64,000 bases of DNA. Origin: Streptomyces prunicolor NBRC 13075 (lineage in GTDB: Bacteria; Actinomycetota; Actinomycetes; Streptomycetales; Streptomycetaceae). Shown piece by piece: positions 37,114 through 46,126 of this stretch (positions are counted from its first letter, which is position 1; each line of letters starts with the position of its first letter). Location: NCBI RefSeq assembly GCF_000367365.1, contig NZ_BARF01000007.1, positions 1-64,000 of the forward strand, read 5' to 3'. Made by a program: the position numbers and the translations under genes. The notes below the pieces were generated by a model, which ran no database searches, was not told where the DNA came from, and worked only from the letters and a program-made list of their open reading frames with translations.

Positions 37114-40100
37114 GTGGACGACTATGCGGGTCGGGTGCTCGCCGACCGCTACCGCCTGCCGCTGCCGCCCTCCGACGAGTACGAACTCACCGAGACCCGG
37201 GCCTTCGACACCTACAGCGGGCAGGAAGTCCTGGTACGCCAGGTGCCGTTGCCGGAGGTCGTCGAGGCGGAGGTGCTCGGCGAGGACGGGCTGCCCGACG
37301 GGTTCACGGCGCGTGAGCGCGGGGCGCGGCGGCCGACCGCGGCGCGGACCGCCACGCGGCGGCCCTCCGATCCGGCGGTACGGCGTGCGGTCGAGGCCGC
37401 GCAGGCCGCGGCGCGGATCCCCGACCATCCCCGGCTGGACCAGGTCTTCGACGTGTTCGCCGAGGGCGGTTCGCTGTGGATAGTGAGCGAACTGGTGTCC
37501 GCCCAGCCGTTGTCGGCGCTGCTGGTCGAGAAGCCGTTGTCGCCGTACCGGGCGGCCGAGGTCGCCGCCGACGTGCTCATGGCACTCCGAGTCCTGCACG
37601 CGCACGGCTGGGTCCACCGGAACATCACCGCCCGCACGGTGCTCGTCTGCGACGACGGTCGCGTGATGCTGACCGGCCTCGCGGTCGGCGCGGCGGAGGA
37701 GGCACTGTGCGGCTACGACCCGGTGCCGGTCCAGGACGGCGACGAGGGCGGACGCGGGGAGCAAGGGCAGCGCGGTGGCGAGGCAGCGGTACCCGCGAGT
37801 TTCCGGGCCCAGGGTGGCTCTGTGCCGCGCGGGGGTGCTACGGCTCCGGGCGGTTCTGTGCCGCGTGCGGGTTCCACGGCCCCGGGCGGCTCCCTCCCTC
37901 CCGCGGGCTCGACAGCTCCTCCCGGACCCAGGGCTCCCGGCGGCTCTACGGTTCCTGCGGTCCCCGGTAACTCCCGTGGCAGCGGCGCCAGTAGCGGCGG
38001 GGCGATCGGCTTCGGCGGCGCGGGCGGCGGAACCGGCACCGGTGCGGCCGCCGCTGCCGTAGGCCCCGGTGCGGTGGACCCCGAGGCCGCCCGGCGGGCC
38101 GCGATCGAGGCGCGGGCCGCTGGAGGGCTGCCCGGAGTCGGTGTGGAGGGCGGTGGCGCGAGCGCGTCCTCCGCCGAACTGGCCCGCAGAGAAGCGGACG
38201 CCGGCGGTGACGTCCGGGCCGCGCGGGCCGGCGCGATCGCCGCGTACCGCGCGGGCGCGCGAGCCGCCGCCCGCGTACAGGAGACCCAGCAGCCGGCGCT
38301 CCCCGGTGCCCGCCCCGCCGTGGAGGGCGAGCGCGACGCCGCACCCCAGGCCAACGGTTCGGCCCAACTGCCGTACGCCGGCGGCAACGGCGTCGAGCAC
38401 ACGGCCGGTACCACGCCCCCGGGCCAGATAGCCGACCCCTACGGCGTCCGCAACACCACCGCCTGGCACGGCGCGGCACCACGCCCTGGCGCACCGTCCC
38501 CGACAGACACGTTCCCCGTCCCGGACCCGTCGGCTTACGGCGGCGAGGCTCGTCCCTACGGCGGCGCGGGCACCTTTACGGGCGGCGGCGACGTTCGTCC
38601 CCGTGGCGGGGAGGCCTCGGCCTACGGCTCGGACGCCCCGGCCTACGGTGGCGAGGCCCGTCCTTACGGCGCGGGCACCCCGACCGGCGGCGGAGACATC
38701 CGTCCTCACGACGGGAACGCCTCCACCTACGGCCCGGACGCCCAGGCCTACGGCGGGGAGGCCCGTCCCTACGGCAGCACGGAGACCCCGACCGGCGGCG
38801 GCGACGCTCGTCCCCAGGGCGGCGAAGTCTCGGCCTACTCCGGCGAAGCCCGTCCCTACGGCGGCGCGGGCACCCCGACCGGCGGCGGCAACACCCGTCC
38901 CCACGGCCCGGACGCCTCACCCCAGGGCGGCGAAGCCCGTCCCTACGGTGGCGCGGGCACCTCCGCCTACGGCCCGGACACCTCCCCCCACCGCCCAGGC
39001 ACCTCCGCCCACACCCCCGACACCTCCACCTACGGCGCCCTCACCCCCGCCGCCGGTCAGCTCGCCGGTCAGTCCGGCGTCCCCTTCCTGGGTGACCCCC
39101 ATCTCCCGGGCCACGACGGGTCCGCCCCCGGCAACTCCGGTAACTCCCCCCAACCCCCCGCCCGTTGGGACGATCTCGCCTCCGTCGGTGCCCCCGCTCG
39201 CCGTGGTCCCGCCACCGCGCTCGCAGCCGAGCGGGCGCGGCAGGTGCGGATGACTGTCGTGGGGCCGGTGACCGAGCGGTGGGCGCCCGAGCAGGCCGTG
39301 CCGGTGCATGAGAACTGGCAGTTGGCCGCGCCGATCGGGCCGGCGACCGACCTGTGGGCGCTCGGGGCGCTGCTCTTCCGGGCCGTACAGGGGCATGCGC
39401 CTTATCCGGAGGAGTCGACGGCCGAGCTGGTGCAGCTCGTGTGTGCGGAGCCGCCTGCCTTCGCCGAGGAGTGCGGGCCGCTGCGGCCCGTTGTGGAGTC
39501 CTTGCTGCGGCAGGACCCGACCGAGCGGCTGGACTTCGAGGAACTGCGGGGCTGGCTGCGGTCGTTGGTGCGTTCGGCGCCCGAGCCCGAGGCCGGTACT
39601 CATGTCGTCGCCACCCCGCCGACCGACCCGCGCCGACTGCCGATCGTGCGGCGGCGCGGCGAGTTGGTGCGCAGGCGGCGGGCCGGGCTGCCCGCGACCA
39701 GTCCGCACGGCCGGCACAAGCGGGCCAAGCAGGAAGTCGGAGGGTCGCCAAGGAGGTTGGGGCGGACGCTGGTCATCCTCATCTTCCTTCTGCTGGCCGG
39801 TGCCGTCGCGTACGCCATGCTCTTCCTGCCCAAGGCCGGGGAGGACACCGGAGCCGGGCAGGGGGACAGAACCGGGACCGCGGGGGACGTCAGCGCCGCG
39901 CCCTCCCAGTCCTCGGCCGCGGCGAGCAGCCAGCCGCAGCCCGATCAGACCTCGCCCAGCAGCCACAACACCCCGTCCACATCCGCCAGTTCGAGCCAGA
40001 CATCGACCGACCCGAACGTCGCCGACGGGTTCGTGCTGCGCAAGGACCCCGAAGGGTTCCAGCTCGCCGTGGCCAAGGGCTGGACCCGCACGCCCAAGAA

Positions 40101-40473
40101 CGGGAGCGGCCAAGTCGTCTACTCCCAAGGCGACTTCGAGCTGATCGTCGTAGCGGGACGGGACAGCGCCACGGCGAACGGCAGCGACCCGATGGTCTAT
40201 CAGCGGGACAAGGAGGCCGAGTTGCAGCCGTACCGCAACTCCAGTTGGGCCACCGCGACCGGGCTGCGGACCATCACGGTGGGCGGAAAGACCATGGCCG
40301 AGGGGCAGTTCACCTGGACGGACAGTCAGGGCGGTGATCTGTTCGTGCGCAACATGGCGTTCCTCATCAACGGGCGCTACCACATCGTGCAGGTACGCGG
40401 CCCGGAGGCTCAACGGGACGAGGTGACACGGCTGTACGAGCAGGCGTCGTCGACCTACCAGTACACCGGGTGA
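37114..40473 (+). CDS. Large transmembrane pseudokinase with internal tandem repeats
   Basis: 1119 residues from the GTG at 37114 (GGGGGAGG at 37102-37109). Kinase-like N-lobe and C-lobe are recognisable, but catalytic positions are gone: no Gly-rich loop, VLVRQV with Arg42 for the ATP-binding Lys, VHRNITARTVL with Asn170 for the catalytic Asp, and MLTGLAVG for the DFG loop. The fold is split by about 500 residues of Gly/Ala/Pro-rich sequence (about 210-710) including five GEARPYG repeats, after which the C-lobe resumes at LWALGALLFRAVQG. A membrane helix (about 886-906, TLVILIFLLLAGAVAYAMLF) and an extracytoplasmic GFQLAVAKGW domain complete it. Probably a scaffold or sensor for the neighbouring kinases. 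Confidence 0.88.
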   Translation: MDDYAGRVLADRYRLPLPPSDEYELTETRAFDTYSGQEVLVRQVPLPEVVEAEVLGEDGLPDGFTARERGARRPTAARTATRRPSDPAVRRAVEAAQAAARIPDHPRLDQVFDVFAEGGSLWIVSELVSAQPLSALLVEKPLSPYRAAEVAADVLMALRVLHAHGWVHRNITARTVLVCDDGRVMLTGLAVGAAEEALCGYDPVPVQDGDEGGRGEQGQRGGEAAVPASFRAQGGSVPRGGATAPGGSVPRAGSTAPGGSLPPAGSTAPPGPRAPGGSTVPAVPGNSRGSGASSGGAIGFGGAGGGTGTGAAAAAVGPGAVDPEAARRAAIEARAAGGLPGVGVEGGGASASSAELARREADAGGDVRAARAGAIAAYRAGARAAARVQETQQPALPGARPAVEGERDAAPQANGSAQLPYAGGNGVEHTAGTTPPGQIADPYGVRNTTAWHGAAPRPGAPSPTDTFPVPDPSAYGGEARPYGGAGTFTGGGDVRPRGGEASAYGSDAPAYGGEARPYGAGTPTGGGDIRPHDGNASTYGPDAQAYGGEARPYGSTETPTGGGDARPQGGEVSAYSGEARPYGGAGTPTGGGNTRPHGPDASPQGGEARPYGGAGTSAYGPDTSPHRPGTSAHTPDTSTYGALTPAAGQLAGQSGVPFLGDPHLPGHDGSAPGNSGNSPQPPARWDDLASVGAPARRGPATALAAERARQVRMTVVGPVTERWAPEQAVPVHENWQLAAPIGPATDLWALGALLFRAVQGHAPYPEESTAELVQLVCAEPPAFAEECGPLRPVVESLLRQDPTERLDFEELRGWLRSLVRSAPEPEAGTHVVATPPTDPRRLPIVRRRGELVRRRRAGLPATSPHGRHKRAKQEVGGSPRRLGRTLVILIFLLLAGAVAYAMLFLPKAGEDTGAGQGDRTGTAGDVSAAPSQSSAAASSQPQPDQTSPSSHNTPSTSASSSQTSTDPNVADGFVLRKDPEGFQLAVAKGWTRTPKNGSGQVVYSQGDFELIVVAGRDSATANGSDPMVYQRDKEAELQPYRNSSWATATGLRTITVGGKTMAEGQFTWTDSQGGDLFVRNMAFLINGRYHIVQVRGPEAQRDEVTRLYEQASSTYQYTG
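38530..38990 (+). repeat. Tandem coding repeats in pseudokinase
   Basis: Four to five imperfect units of roughly 90-130 bp, each encoding a form of GGEARPYGGAG-T-TGGGD-RPxGGEAS. GGCGAGGCTCGTCCCTACGG-like blocks recur about every 110 bp. The units lie in-frame within the inserted segment of the pseudokinase, at the place of the activation loop. Length variation between strains is to be expected. Confidence 0.8.
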
Positions 40474-40621
40474 CCTGCGAAGGCGGCGCGCCGGAGCGCG
40501 CTGGTTCCCGTTCGGGCGCAGAAGCGACAACCGTCACAGTGCGGTCTCCGTGGTACCCCGCCGGTTCCCTGGACGAGGGCCTGTCCTTACGCTGAGCCTG
40601 TCAAGAGCATTGCGGGGAAAC

Positions 40622-42328
40622 GTGAATCAGATGCAGGGCCTGCTCCTCGCGGGGCGCTATCGGCTGGCCGAGTCGATCGGCAGCGGCGGCATGGGCCGGG
40701 TGTGGCGTGCGCACGACGAGGTGCTGCACCGGGCCGTCGCCATCAAGGAGTTGACGGCCGCGCTGTATGTGTCCGAGAGCGACCAGCCGAGGCTGCTGGC
40801 GCGCACCCGCGCCGAGGCGCGCGCCGCCGCGCGGATCAACCACTCCGCCGTCGTCACCGTGCACGACGTACTCGAACACGACGGCCGCCCATGGATCGTC
40901 ATGGAGCTGGTCGAGGGCAACTCCCTTGCCGACGAGGTCAAGGAGCAGGGCCGGATAGAGCCGGCCGAGGCCGCGCGCATCGGCATATGGGTGCTGCGCG
41001 CCCTGCGTGCCGCGCACGCCGCCGGTGTCCTGCACCGTGACGTCAAGCCCGGCAACGTGCTGCTCGGGCAGGACAGGCGGGTGCTGCTCACCGACTTCGG
41101 CATCGCGCAGATCGAGGGCGACAGCACCATCACGCGCACGGGAGAGGTCGTAGGCTCCGTCGACTACCTCGCCCCCGAGCGCGTGCGCGGCGCCGACCCC
41201 GGTCCGTCCTCCGACCTGTGGGCGCTGGGCGCCACGCTCTTCACGGCGGTCGAGGGCCGCTCTCCGTTCCGCCGCACCTCGCCGCTGTCCACCATGCAGG
41301 CCGTCGTCGAGGAGGAGGCCGGTGAGCCGCGGTACGCCGGTGCGCTCGCCCCCGTCATCGCCGCGCTGCTGAACAAGGACCCCGCGCTACGACCCGACGC
41401 CGACCAGGCCGAGCAGATGCTCGCGGAGGCGGCCGAGGGGCGCAGGCCGAGGGCGGCGCAGGAATGGCTGCCGACCCAGCAAGTGGGCTCGCAGCACGGC
41501 GGGTTGGCGGAGAACTCCAGTCCGGGTTCGGGTTCCGGTTCGGGTGTGAATCCGTACGGGTCGGCGACCGGCGGCGCGACGCCGTACCCGTCCGCGACCG
41601 GGCCGACCACCCACCACACGCCGCTCGTCGGCGGTACGGCGGTCCCGCCCGCCCGGCCGAAGCGTCGCCGGTTCCGTTCGGTCGTCCTGGTGGTCGTCCT
41701 CGCCGCGCTCGTCGGCGGCGGTACGGCGCTGGGGCTGCAGAAGTGGAACCAGGACCGCGACGAGAACGGCACCAGCCCGGGCTCCGGCGTCTCGCAGAGC
41801 CCGAGCCCCAGCGGGGTCGACGCCACGCCGTCCCCGGTGCAGGGTTCCGTTCCCGCCAACTGGGAGGTCCACCACGACCCTTGGGGCTTCGACGTCTCCC
41901 TCCCCAAGGGCTGGAAGCGGAAGGTCTACGGCGTCAGCGACGACGGCAGCATCAAGCAGGTCGACTACACGCCCGACAACGGCAAGCACTTCGTCCGCAT
42001 CGCCCTCGACACCTCACCGGACTTCCCCACCGCGTACGACCACCAACTGGACCTGGAGGTGCAGCTCCAACGCCTGGTCGCCTACAAGCGGGTGACCCTG
42101 GAGGAGAACACCTACCGCGACCGTCCGGGCTCCCTCTGGGACTACACCTGGACCGCGCAGGCGAAGGACACCCCCTACCCGGGGCCGCGGCGGGCCATCG
42201 AGGAGACGTACCTGTCCCGTGACGGCGTGGAGTTCGCGATCTACATGTCGTCCCCGGCCGCCGACTGGGCCGAGACCAGCGCGCAGTTCAAGTCGGTCCT
42301 GCAGAGCTGGAGCCCCGACTCGGGCTGA
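40622..42328 (+). CDS. Transmembrane Ser/Thr protein kinase 2
   Basis: 568 residues from the GTG at 40622 (GGGGAA upstream). An intact Hanks kinase: GSGGMGRVWRAHDEVLH, VAIKEL, VLHRDVKPGNVLLG with Asp140, LTDFGIAQIEG, and APERVRG. Residues 280-345 are a short disordered linker. The membrane helix RSVVLVVVLAALVGGGTALG is near 352-372, and an outside domain follows from about residue 415 (DPWGFDVSLPKGWKRKV). The outer domain resembles those of its neighbours, pointing to duplication. It lies 148 bp after the pseudokinase and only 17 bp before kinase 3, so kinases 2 and 3 are likely co-transcribed. Confidence 0.92.
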   Translation: MNQMQGLLLAGRYRLAESIGSGGMGRVWRAHDEVLHRAVAIKELTAALYVSESDQPRLLARTRAEARAAARINHSAVVTVHDVLEHDGRPWIVMELVEGNSLADEVKEQGRIEPAEAARIGIWVLRALRAAHAAGVLHRDVKPGNVLLGQDRRVLLTDFGIAQIEGDSTITRTGEVVGSVDYLAPERVRGADPGPSSDLWALGATLFTAVEGRSPFRRTSPLSTMQAVVEEEAGEPRYAGALAPVIAALLNKDPALRPDADQAEQMLAEAAEGRRPRAAQEWLPTQQVGSQHGGLAENSSPGSGSGSGVNPYGSATGGATPYPSATGPTTHHTPLVGGTAVPPARPKRRRFRSVVLVVVLAALVGGGTALGLQKWNQDRDENGTSPGSGVSQSPSPSGVDATPSPVQGSVPANWEVHHDPWGFDVSLPKGWKRKVYGVSDDGSIKQVDYTPDNGKHFVRIALDTSPDFPTAYDHQLDLEVQLQRLVAYKRVTLEENTYRDRPGSLWDYTWTAQAKDTPYPGPRRAIEETYLSRDGVEFAIYMSSPAADWAETSAQFKSVLQSWSPDSG

Positions 42329-42345
42329 CCGCTTCCGGTTGCGTC

Positions 42346-44022
42346 ATGATGGTGCGCATGGGGACCGAGGGGGACAACGTCCGGGTGATCGCCGGGCGTT
42401 ACCGACTGGAGAAGCGGCTCGGGCGCGGTGGCATGGGCGTCGTGTGGCGGGCGACCGACCAACTGCTGGGCCGCCAGGTCGCCGTCAAGGAGATCGCCCA
42501 GGACGACACCCTCTCCGAGGAGGAGGCCCGTCGGCAGCGCGACCGTACGCTGCGCGAGGCACGGGCGGTCGCGCAACTGCGGCACCCGCACGTCATCGTC
42601 GTGCACGACGTGGTCGAGCAGGACGAACAGCCGTACATCGTCATGGAGTTGCTCGACGGCGGTTCGCTCGCCGATCTGATCTCCACCCGTGGCCCGGTCG
42701 ACGCCGCCGAGGGCGCGCGGATCGGGGTCGCCCTGCTCGGCGCGTTGCGCACGGCGCATGCGGCGGGCGTCCTGCACCGGGACATCAAACCGGCCAACGT
42801 GCTGCTCGGGACGGCCTCCGACGAGGCCGAAGCCGACCGGGTCGTGCTGACCGACTTCGGTATCGCGCAGGTCGTGGGCGCTACGACGCTCACCGAGAGC
42901 GGCGCGTTCGTCGGCTCGCCCGAATACACCGCGCCGGAGCGCATGTCGGGCCTGCGGACCGGTCCCGCGTCCGACCTGTGGTCGCTGGGCGCGCTGCTGT
43001 GCACGATCCTGAGCGGTGAATCGCCGTTCCGGCGCGACTCGTTGGGCGGCATCCTGCACGCGGTCGTCTTCGACGAGATCCGCCCGCCCGAGCAGGCCAG
43101 GCCGCTGCTGCCCGTCGTAAGGGGACTGCTCGAACGCGATCCGGAACTGCGGCTGGAGGCGGCCGAGGCGGAGCGGATGCTGCGGGCCTTCCTGGACACC
43201 GGGCGGACACCGAGCGCCACGTCGTCCGGCCGTACGGCACACCCGACGCCGGGCTACACGCCGACCCAACGGGACGTACCGAGAAGGCAGTTGACCACCC
43301 CGGCGACGCCGCCCGCCCCCGCGCCCTCCGCCACGGCGGAGCAGCAGTCGCCCCGGCGTACCAGGCGCGGTGTGCTCGTCACCGCGTTGCTGGTCGCGGC
43401 GATGGCGGGGGCCGGGGTGTCGGCCGCGGCCCTCTTGATCCGGGGGGACGGAGACGGGGGCGCCGCCGGGCCGGCGAATTCGGCGCCGTTGACCTCCACG
43501 AGTGCCGGTACACGGTCACCGTCCTCCACACCCACACCCACACCCACACCCACACTCTCGGCCACGTCCAACACCCCCACCGCACCGTCCGGTTACCGCA
43601 TCGCCCACGATCCCGACGGCTTCTCCCTCGCGGTACCGGAGGACTTCGTGCGGGTACCGCAGGGCGAGCGCATCTTCTACATGTCGCCGGGGGAGACCTT
43701 CCGCCTCGGCATCAAGATGTCCGACCCCGAACAGGGCGGCCCGCTCGCGGTGATGAAGCGCTCGGCGGCCAAGGGGGCGGACACGAACCCCGGTTACCAC
43801 GACGGCAAGGTCACCGACACCACGCACTACGGACACCCCGCGGCGCTCTGGGAGTTCACCTGGAACGGCTTCAGCACGGCGGAAGGGCCCCGGCACACCT
43901 ACGACATGGCCTGGGAGGAGAACGGCCGGATGTACGACGTGTGGGTGTCGGCGCCGGTCGGGAAGGTGCGGGAGGCGAAGGAGTACTTCGACGTCGCGCT
44001 CGGCACGTTCGCACGGGCATGA
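42346..44022 (+). CDS. Transmembrane Ser/Thr protein kinase 3
   Basis: 558 residues from the ATG at 42346; an ATG at 42358 would shorten it by four residues, and no strong ribosome site decides between them. Intact kinase motifs: GRGGMGVVWRATDQLLG, VAVKEIAQ, VLHRDIKPANVLLG with Asp146, LTDFGIAQVVG, APERMSG. Between HRD and DFG there is a small acidic insertion (TASDEAEAD). The membrane helix is near 343-366 (VLVTALLVAAMAGAGVSAAALLI). A Pro/Thr linker (TPTPTPTPT) and the outer domain DPDGFSLAVPEDFVRV follow. The outer domain is the same type as in kinases 1 and 2. Confidence 0.92.
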   Translation: MMVRMGTEGDNVRVIAGRYRLEKRLGRGGMGVVWRATDQLLGRQVAVKEIAQDDTLSEEEARRQRDRTLREARAVAQLRHPHVIVVHDVVEQDEQPYIVMELLDGGSLADLISTRGPVDAAEGARIGVALLGALRTAHAAGVLHRDIKPANVLLGTASDEAEADRVVLTDFGIAQVVGATTLTESGAFVGSPEYTAPERMSGLRTGPASDLWSLGALLCTILSGESPFRRDSLGGILHAVVFDEIRPPEQARPLLPVVRGLLERDPELRLEAAEAERMLRAFLDTGRTPSATSSGRTAHPTPGYTPTQRDVPRRQLTTPATPPAPAPSATAEQQSPRRTRRGVLVTALLVAAMAGAGVSAAALLIRGDGDGGAAGPANSAPLTSTSAGTRSPSSTPTPTPTPTLSATSNTPTAPSGYRIAHDPDGFSLAVPEDFVRVPQGERIFYMSPGETFRLGIKMSDPEQGGPLAVMKRSAAKGADTNPGYHDGKVTDTTHYGHPAALWEFTWNGFSTAEGPRHTYDMAWEENGRMYDVWVSAPVGKVREAKEYFDVALGTFARA

Positions 44023-44102
44023 ACCCGATATATGGGGCATCCCGCGTCACGGCTCTGTGACCGGAAAGCACCAGAGGTGGCTGCGATGGCATCTGGCGCG
44101 AT

Positions 44103-45761
44103 ATGGATGGAGGTATGAGCAGCCATGGGGGAGCCCGACACGGAGCCGACGAGCCGACGAGTTTCGCTCTGCAACCGCCGAACCCGCGGCTGGCCGTGCC
44201 CACGCCGGTGCCGCACCCGGACAACCCGTACGCGGCTGCCGCCCCCGCCCCCTCGCCGGAACCCGGCACCGGACGCCTCGTAGCCGGGCGGTACCGGCTG
44301 CTCGGTAAGCTCGGGCACGGCGGGATGGGCACGGTATGGCGGGCGAAGGACGAGACGGTGGACCGCGAGGTCGCCGTGAAGGAACCGCGCGTCCCGGACC
44401 ACCTTCCCGAACGCGAACGCGCCAACGCCTTCGAGCGGATGCGCCGTGAGGCCCGCGCGGCGGCCCGGCTCGACCACCCGGCCGTCGTGAACGTGCATGA
44501 CGTGGCCGTCGTCGACGGTCAGCCGTGGATCGTGATGGAGCTGGTCACCGGCCGCTCGCTGGGCGACGCGTTGCAGGAGGGCACCCTCGACGCGCGCGAC
44601 GCGGCCCGGATCGGCCTCCAGGTGCTGGGCGCGTTGGAAGCGGCGCACGCGGCGGGCGTCCTGCACCGTGATGTGAAGCCGGACAACGTCCTGTTGGGCC
44701 GCCACGACCGCGTCGTCCTGACCGACTTCGGCATCGCCCAGATCGAGGGCGAGACGAACCTGACCGACACCGGCGGCTTCGTCGGCTCGCCCGAATACAT
44801 CGCGCCGGAACGGGTGTTGGGCCAGCGCCCCGGCCCCGCCTCCGACCTGTGGTCCCTCGGCGTGGTCCTGTACGCGGCGACGGAGGGCGTCTCACCGTTC
44901 CGCCGCAGCAACACCCCCGCCACTCTCCAGTCGGTCCTCAACTCCGCGCCCGCACCGCCGACTTCGGCACCGGGCCCGCTCGCCGACCTCATCACCGCCC
45001 TCCTCGCCAAGGACGCGGCGAGCCGCCCGAACGCGGCCCAGGTGCGCGCCGCACTGGAATCGGTGGCGAACCCGCCGGCGCCGGTGCCCACGCAGGAGGT
45101 GCGGTACGTCGAACGCCCCAGTGCGGCAAGGGGAGTTCGGCCGGGCCGCAAGACGTGGTTCGGGCTCGGTGCGGTGGTCGTCGCGGCGGCGGTGGCGGCG
45201 TATCTGCTGATCGGGAACCCGTTCGCCGGATCGCGGACGCTCCCGTCCGACTGGCGGAAGCACCACGTGCAGGACGTCGCGGCGACGCTCGCGGTCCCCG
45301 CCAAGTACCAGCCCGGCCTGCCCGACCGCCGGACGGACAAGGGCCACTGGATCACGTACACCGACTGGAGCGGGAGCATCTCGGTCGGCCTCGCCCTCCT
45401 CAAGAAGTCCGAGGACACCCTCGACGAGATCAAGGACTCCGCCGCGGCCCAAATGTACGACGACAACGGCGACTTCAAGCAGAGCGGCAGCTCCAGCCTC
45501 GACATGCCGGAGAACCCGAAGACGGCCACCGAGCCGACCGGCACCTACCGGGGCAGGCCCGCCGCGATGAACACGATCGTCTACGACACCGACGACAGCC
45601 AGTACCCCCGCCCCCGCGAGGTTCAGATCTTCTACTACAAGACCACCTCCGGCGACATGTACCGGCTCACGATCGGCTACCCCGGCGACGGCGACTTCAC
45701 CGCCCGTGGCCGCGAGGTGGCGAAGACGGCGATCGCGAACCTGGACGTCGACAAGTCGTGA
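44103..45761 (+). CDS. Transmembrane Ser/Thr protein kinase 4
   Basis: 552 residues from the ATG at 44103; the ATG at 44115 is an alternative. Unlike its neighbours it has a 60-residue Pro/Ala-rich N-terminal extension before the kinase domain. Motifs: GHGGMGTVWRAKDETVD, VAVKEPR, VLHRDVKPDNVLLG with Asp190, LTDFGIAQIEG, APERVLG. The membrane helix is near 355-371 (GAVVVAAAVAAYLLIG), followed directly by the outer domain (VAATLAVPAKYQPGLP) without a long linker. The stop overlaps the start of a small acidic protein gene by four bases. Confidence 0.92.
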   Translation: MDGGMSSHGGARHGADEPTSFALQPPNPRLAVPTPVPHPDNPYAAAAPAPSPEPGTGRLVAGRYRLLGKLGHGGMGTVWRAKDETVDREVAVKEPRVPDHLPERERANAFERMRREARAAARLDHPAVVNVHDVAVVDGQPWIVMELVTGRSLGDALQEGTLDARDAARIGLQVLGALEAAHAAGVLHRDVKPDNVLLGRHDRVVLTDFGIAQIEGETNLTDTGGFVGSPEYIAPERVLGQRPGPASDLWSLGVVLYAATEGVSPFRRSNTPATLQSVLNSAPAPPTSAPGPLADLITALLAKDAASRPNAAQVRAALESVANPPAPVPTQEVRYVERPSAARGVRPGRKTWFGLGAVVVAAAVAAYLLIGNPFAGSRTLPSDWRKHHVQDVAATLAVPAKYQPGLPDRRTDKGHWITYTDWSGSISVGLALLKKSEDTLDEIKDSAAAQMYDDNGDFKQSGSSSLDMPENPKTATEPTGTYRGRPAAMNTIVYDTDDSQYPRPREVQIFYYKTTSGDMYRLTIGYPGDGDFTARGREVAKTAIANLDVDKS

Positions 45762-46126
45762 GCGGCGATACGGACGTTGACCTCGCGGTCATGAGCGTGC
45801 GCGCGCTCGGCGACCGCGGTCTGCCGGCCGATGTGGTCGACGTGTTCGCCGCCCGCCGCCGCTACTCCGCCGTGGAACTGGAGCAGTTGGGCCTGCGTGG
45901 CGGCGGAACGGACTTCGACCTCTTCGGGCTGCGGGACCGGCTGGAGAGCGTTGTCTGGGTGAGCGACGAGGAGTTCGCGGCGCATGGACTCGACGCGGCG
46001 GAGATCGCGGAACTGCGGCGCTGGGCCCTGGAATGGGAGTCCGACTTGGGACTGCGGCTCGCGGAGGACTACGAGGACGACCCCGACCCCGATCCCGACG
46101 ACGCCCCCGATCCCGAGGGCGAGTGA
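45758..46126 (+). CDS. Small acidic protein coupled to kinase 4
   Basis: 122 residues. GTG start overlaps the kinase 4 stop (GTGA), so the two are translationally coupled. The protein is helical (ADVVDVFAARRRYSAVELEQL, LDAAEIAELRRWALEWESD) and ends in an extreme acidic tail with Asp-Pro repeats (DPDPDPDDAPDPEGE). No signal or membrane segment. It could be a substrate or regulator of the adjacent kinase, but it has few Ser/Thr. No family recognised. It converges on an AraC-family gene with adjoining stops. Confidence 0.75.
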   Translation: MSGDTDVDLAVMSVRALGDRGLPADVVDVFAARRRYSAVELEQLGLRGGGTDFDLFGLRDRLESVVWVSDEEFAAHGLDAAEIAELRRWALEWESDLGLRLAEDYEDDPDPDPDDAPDPEGE

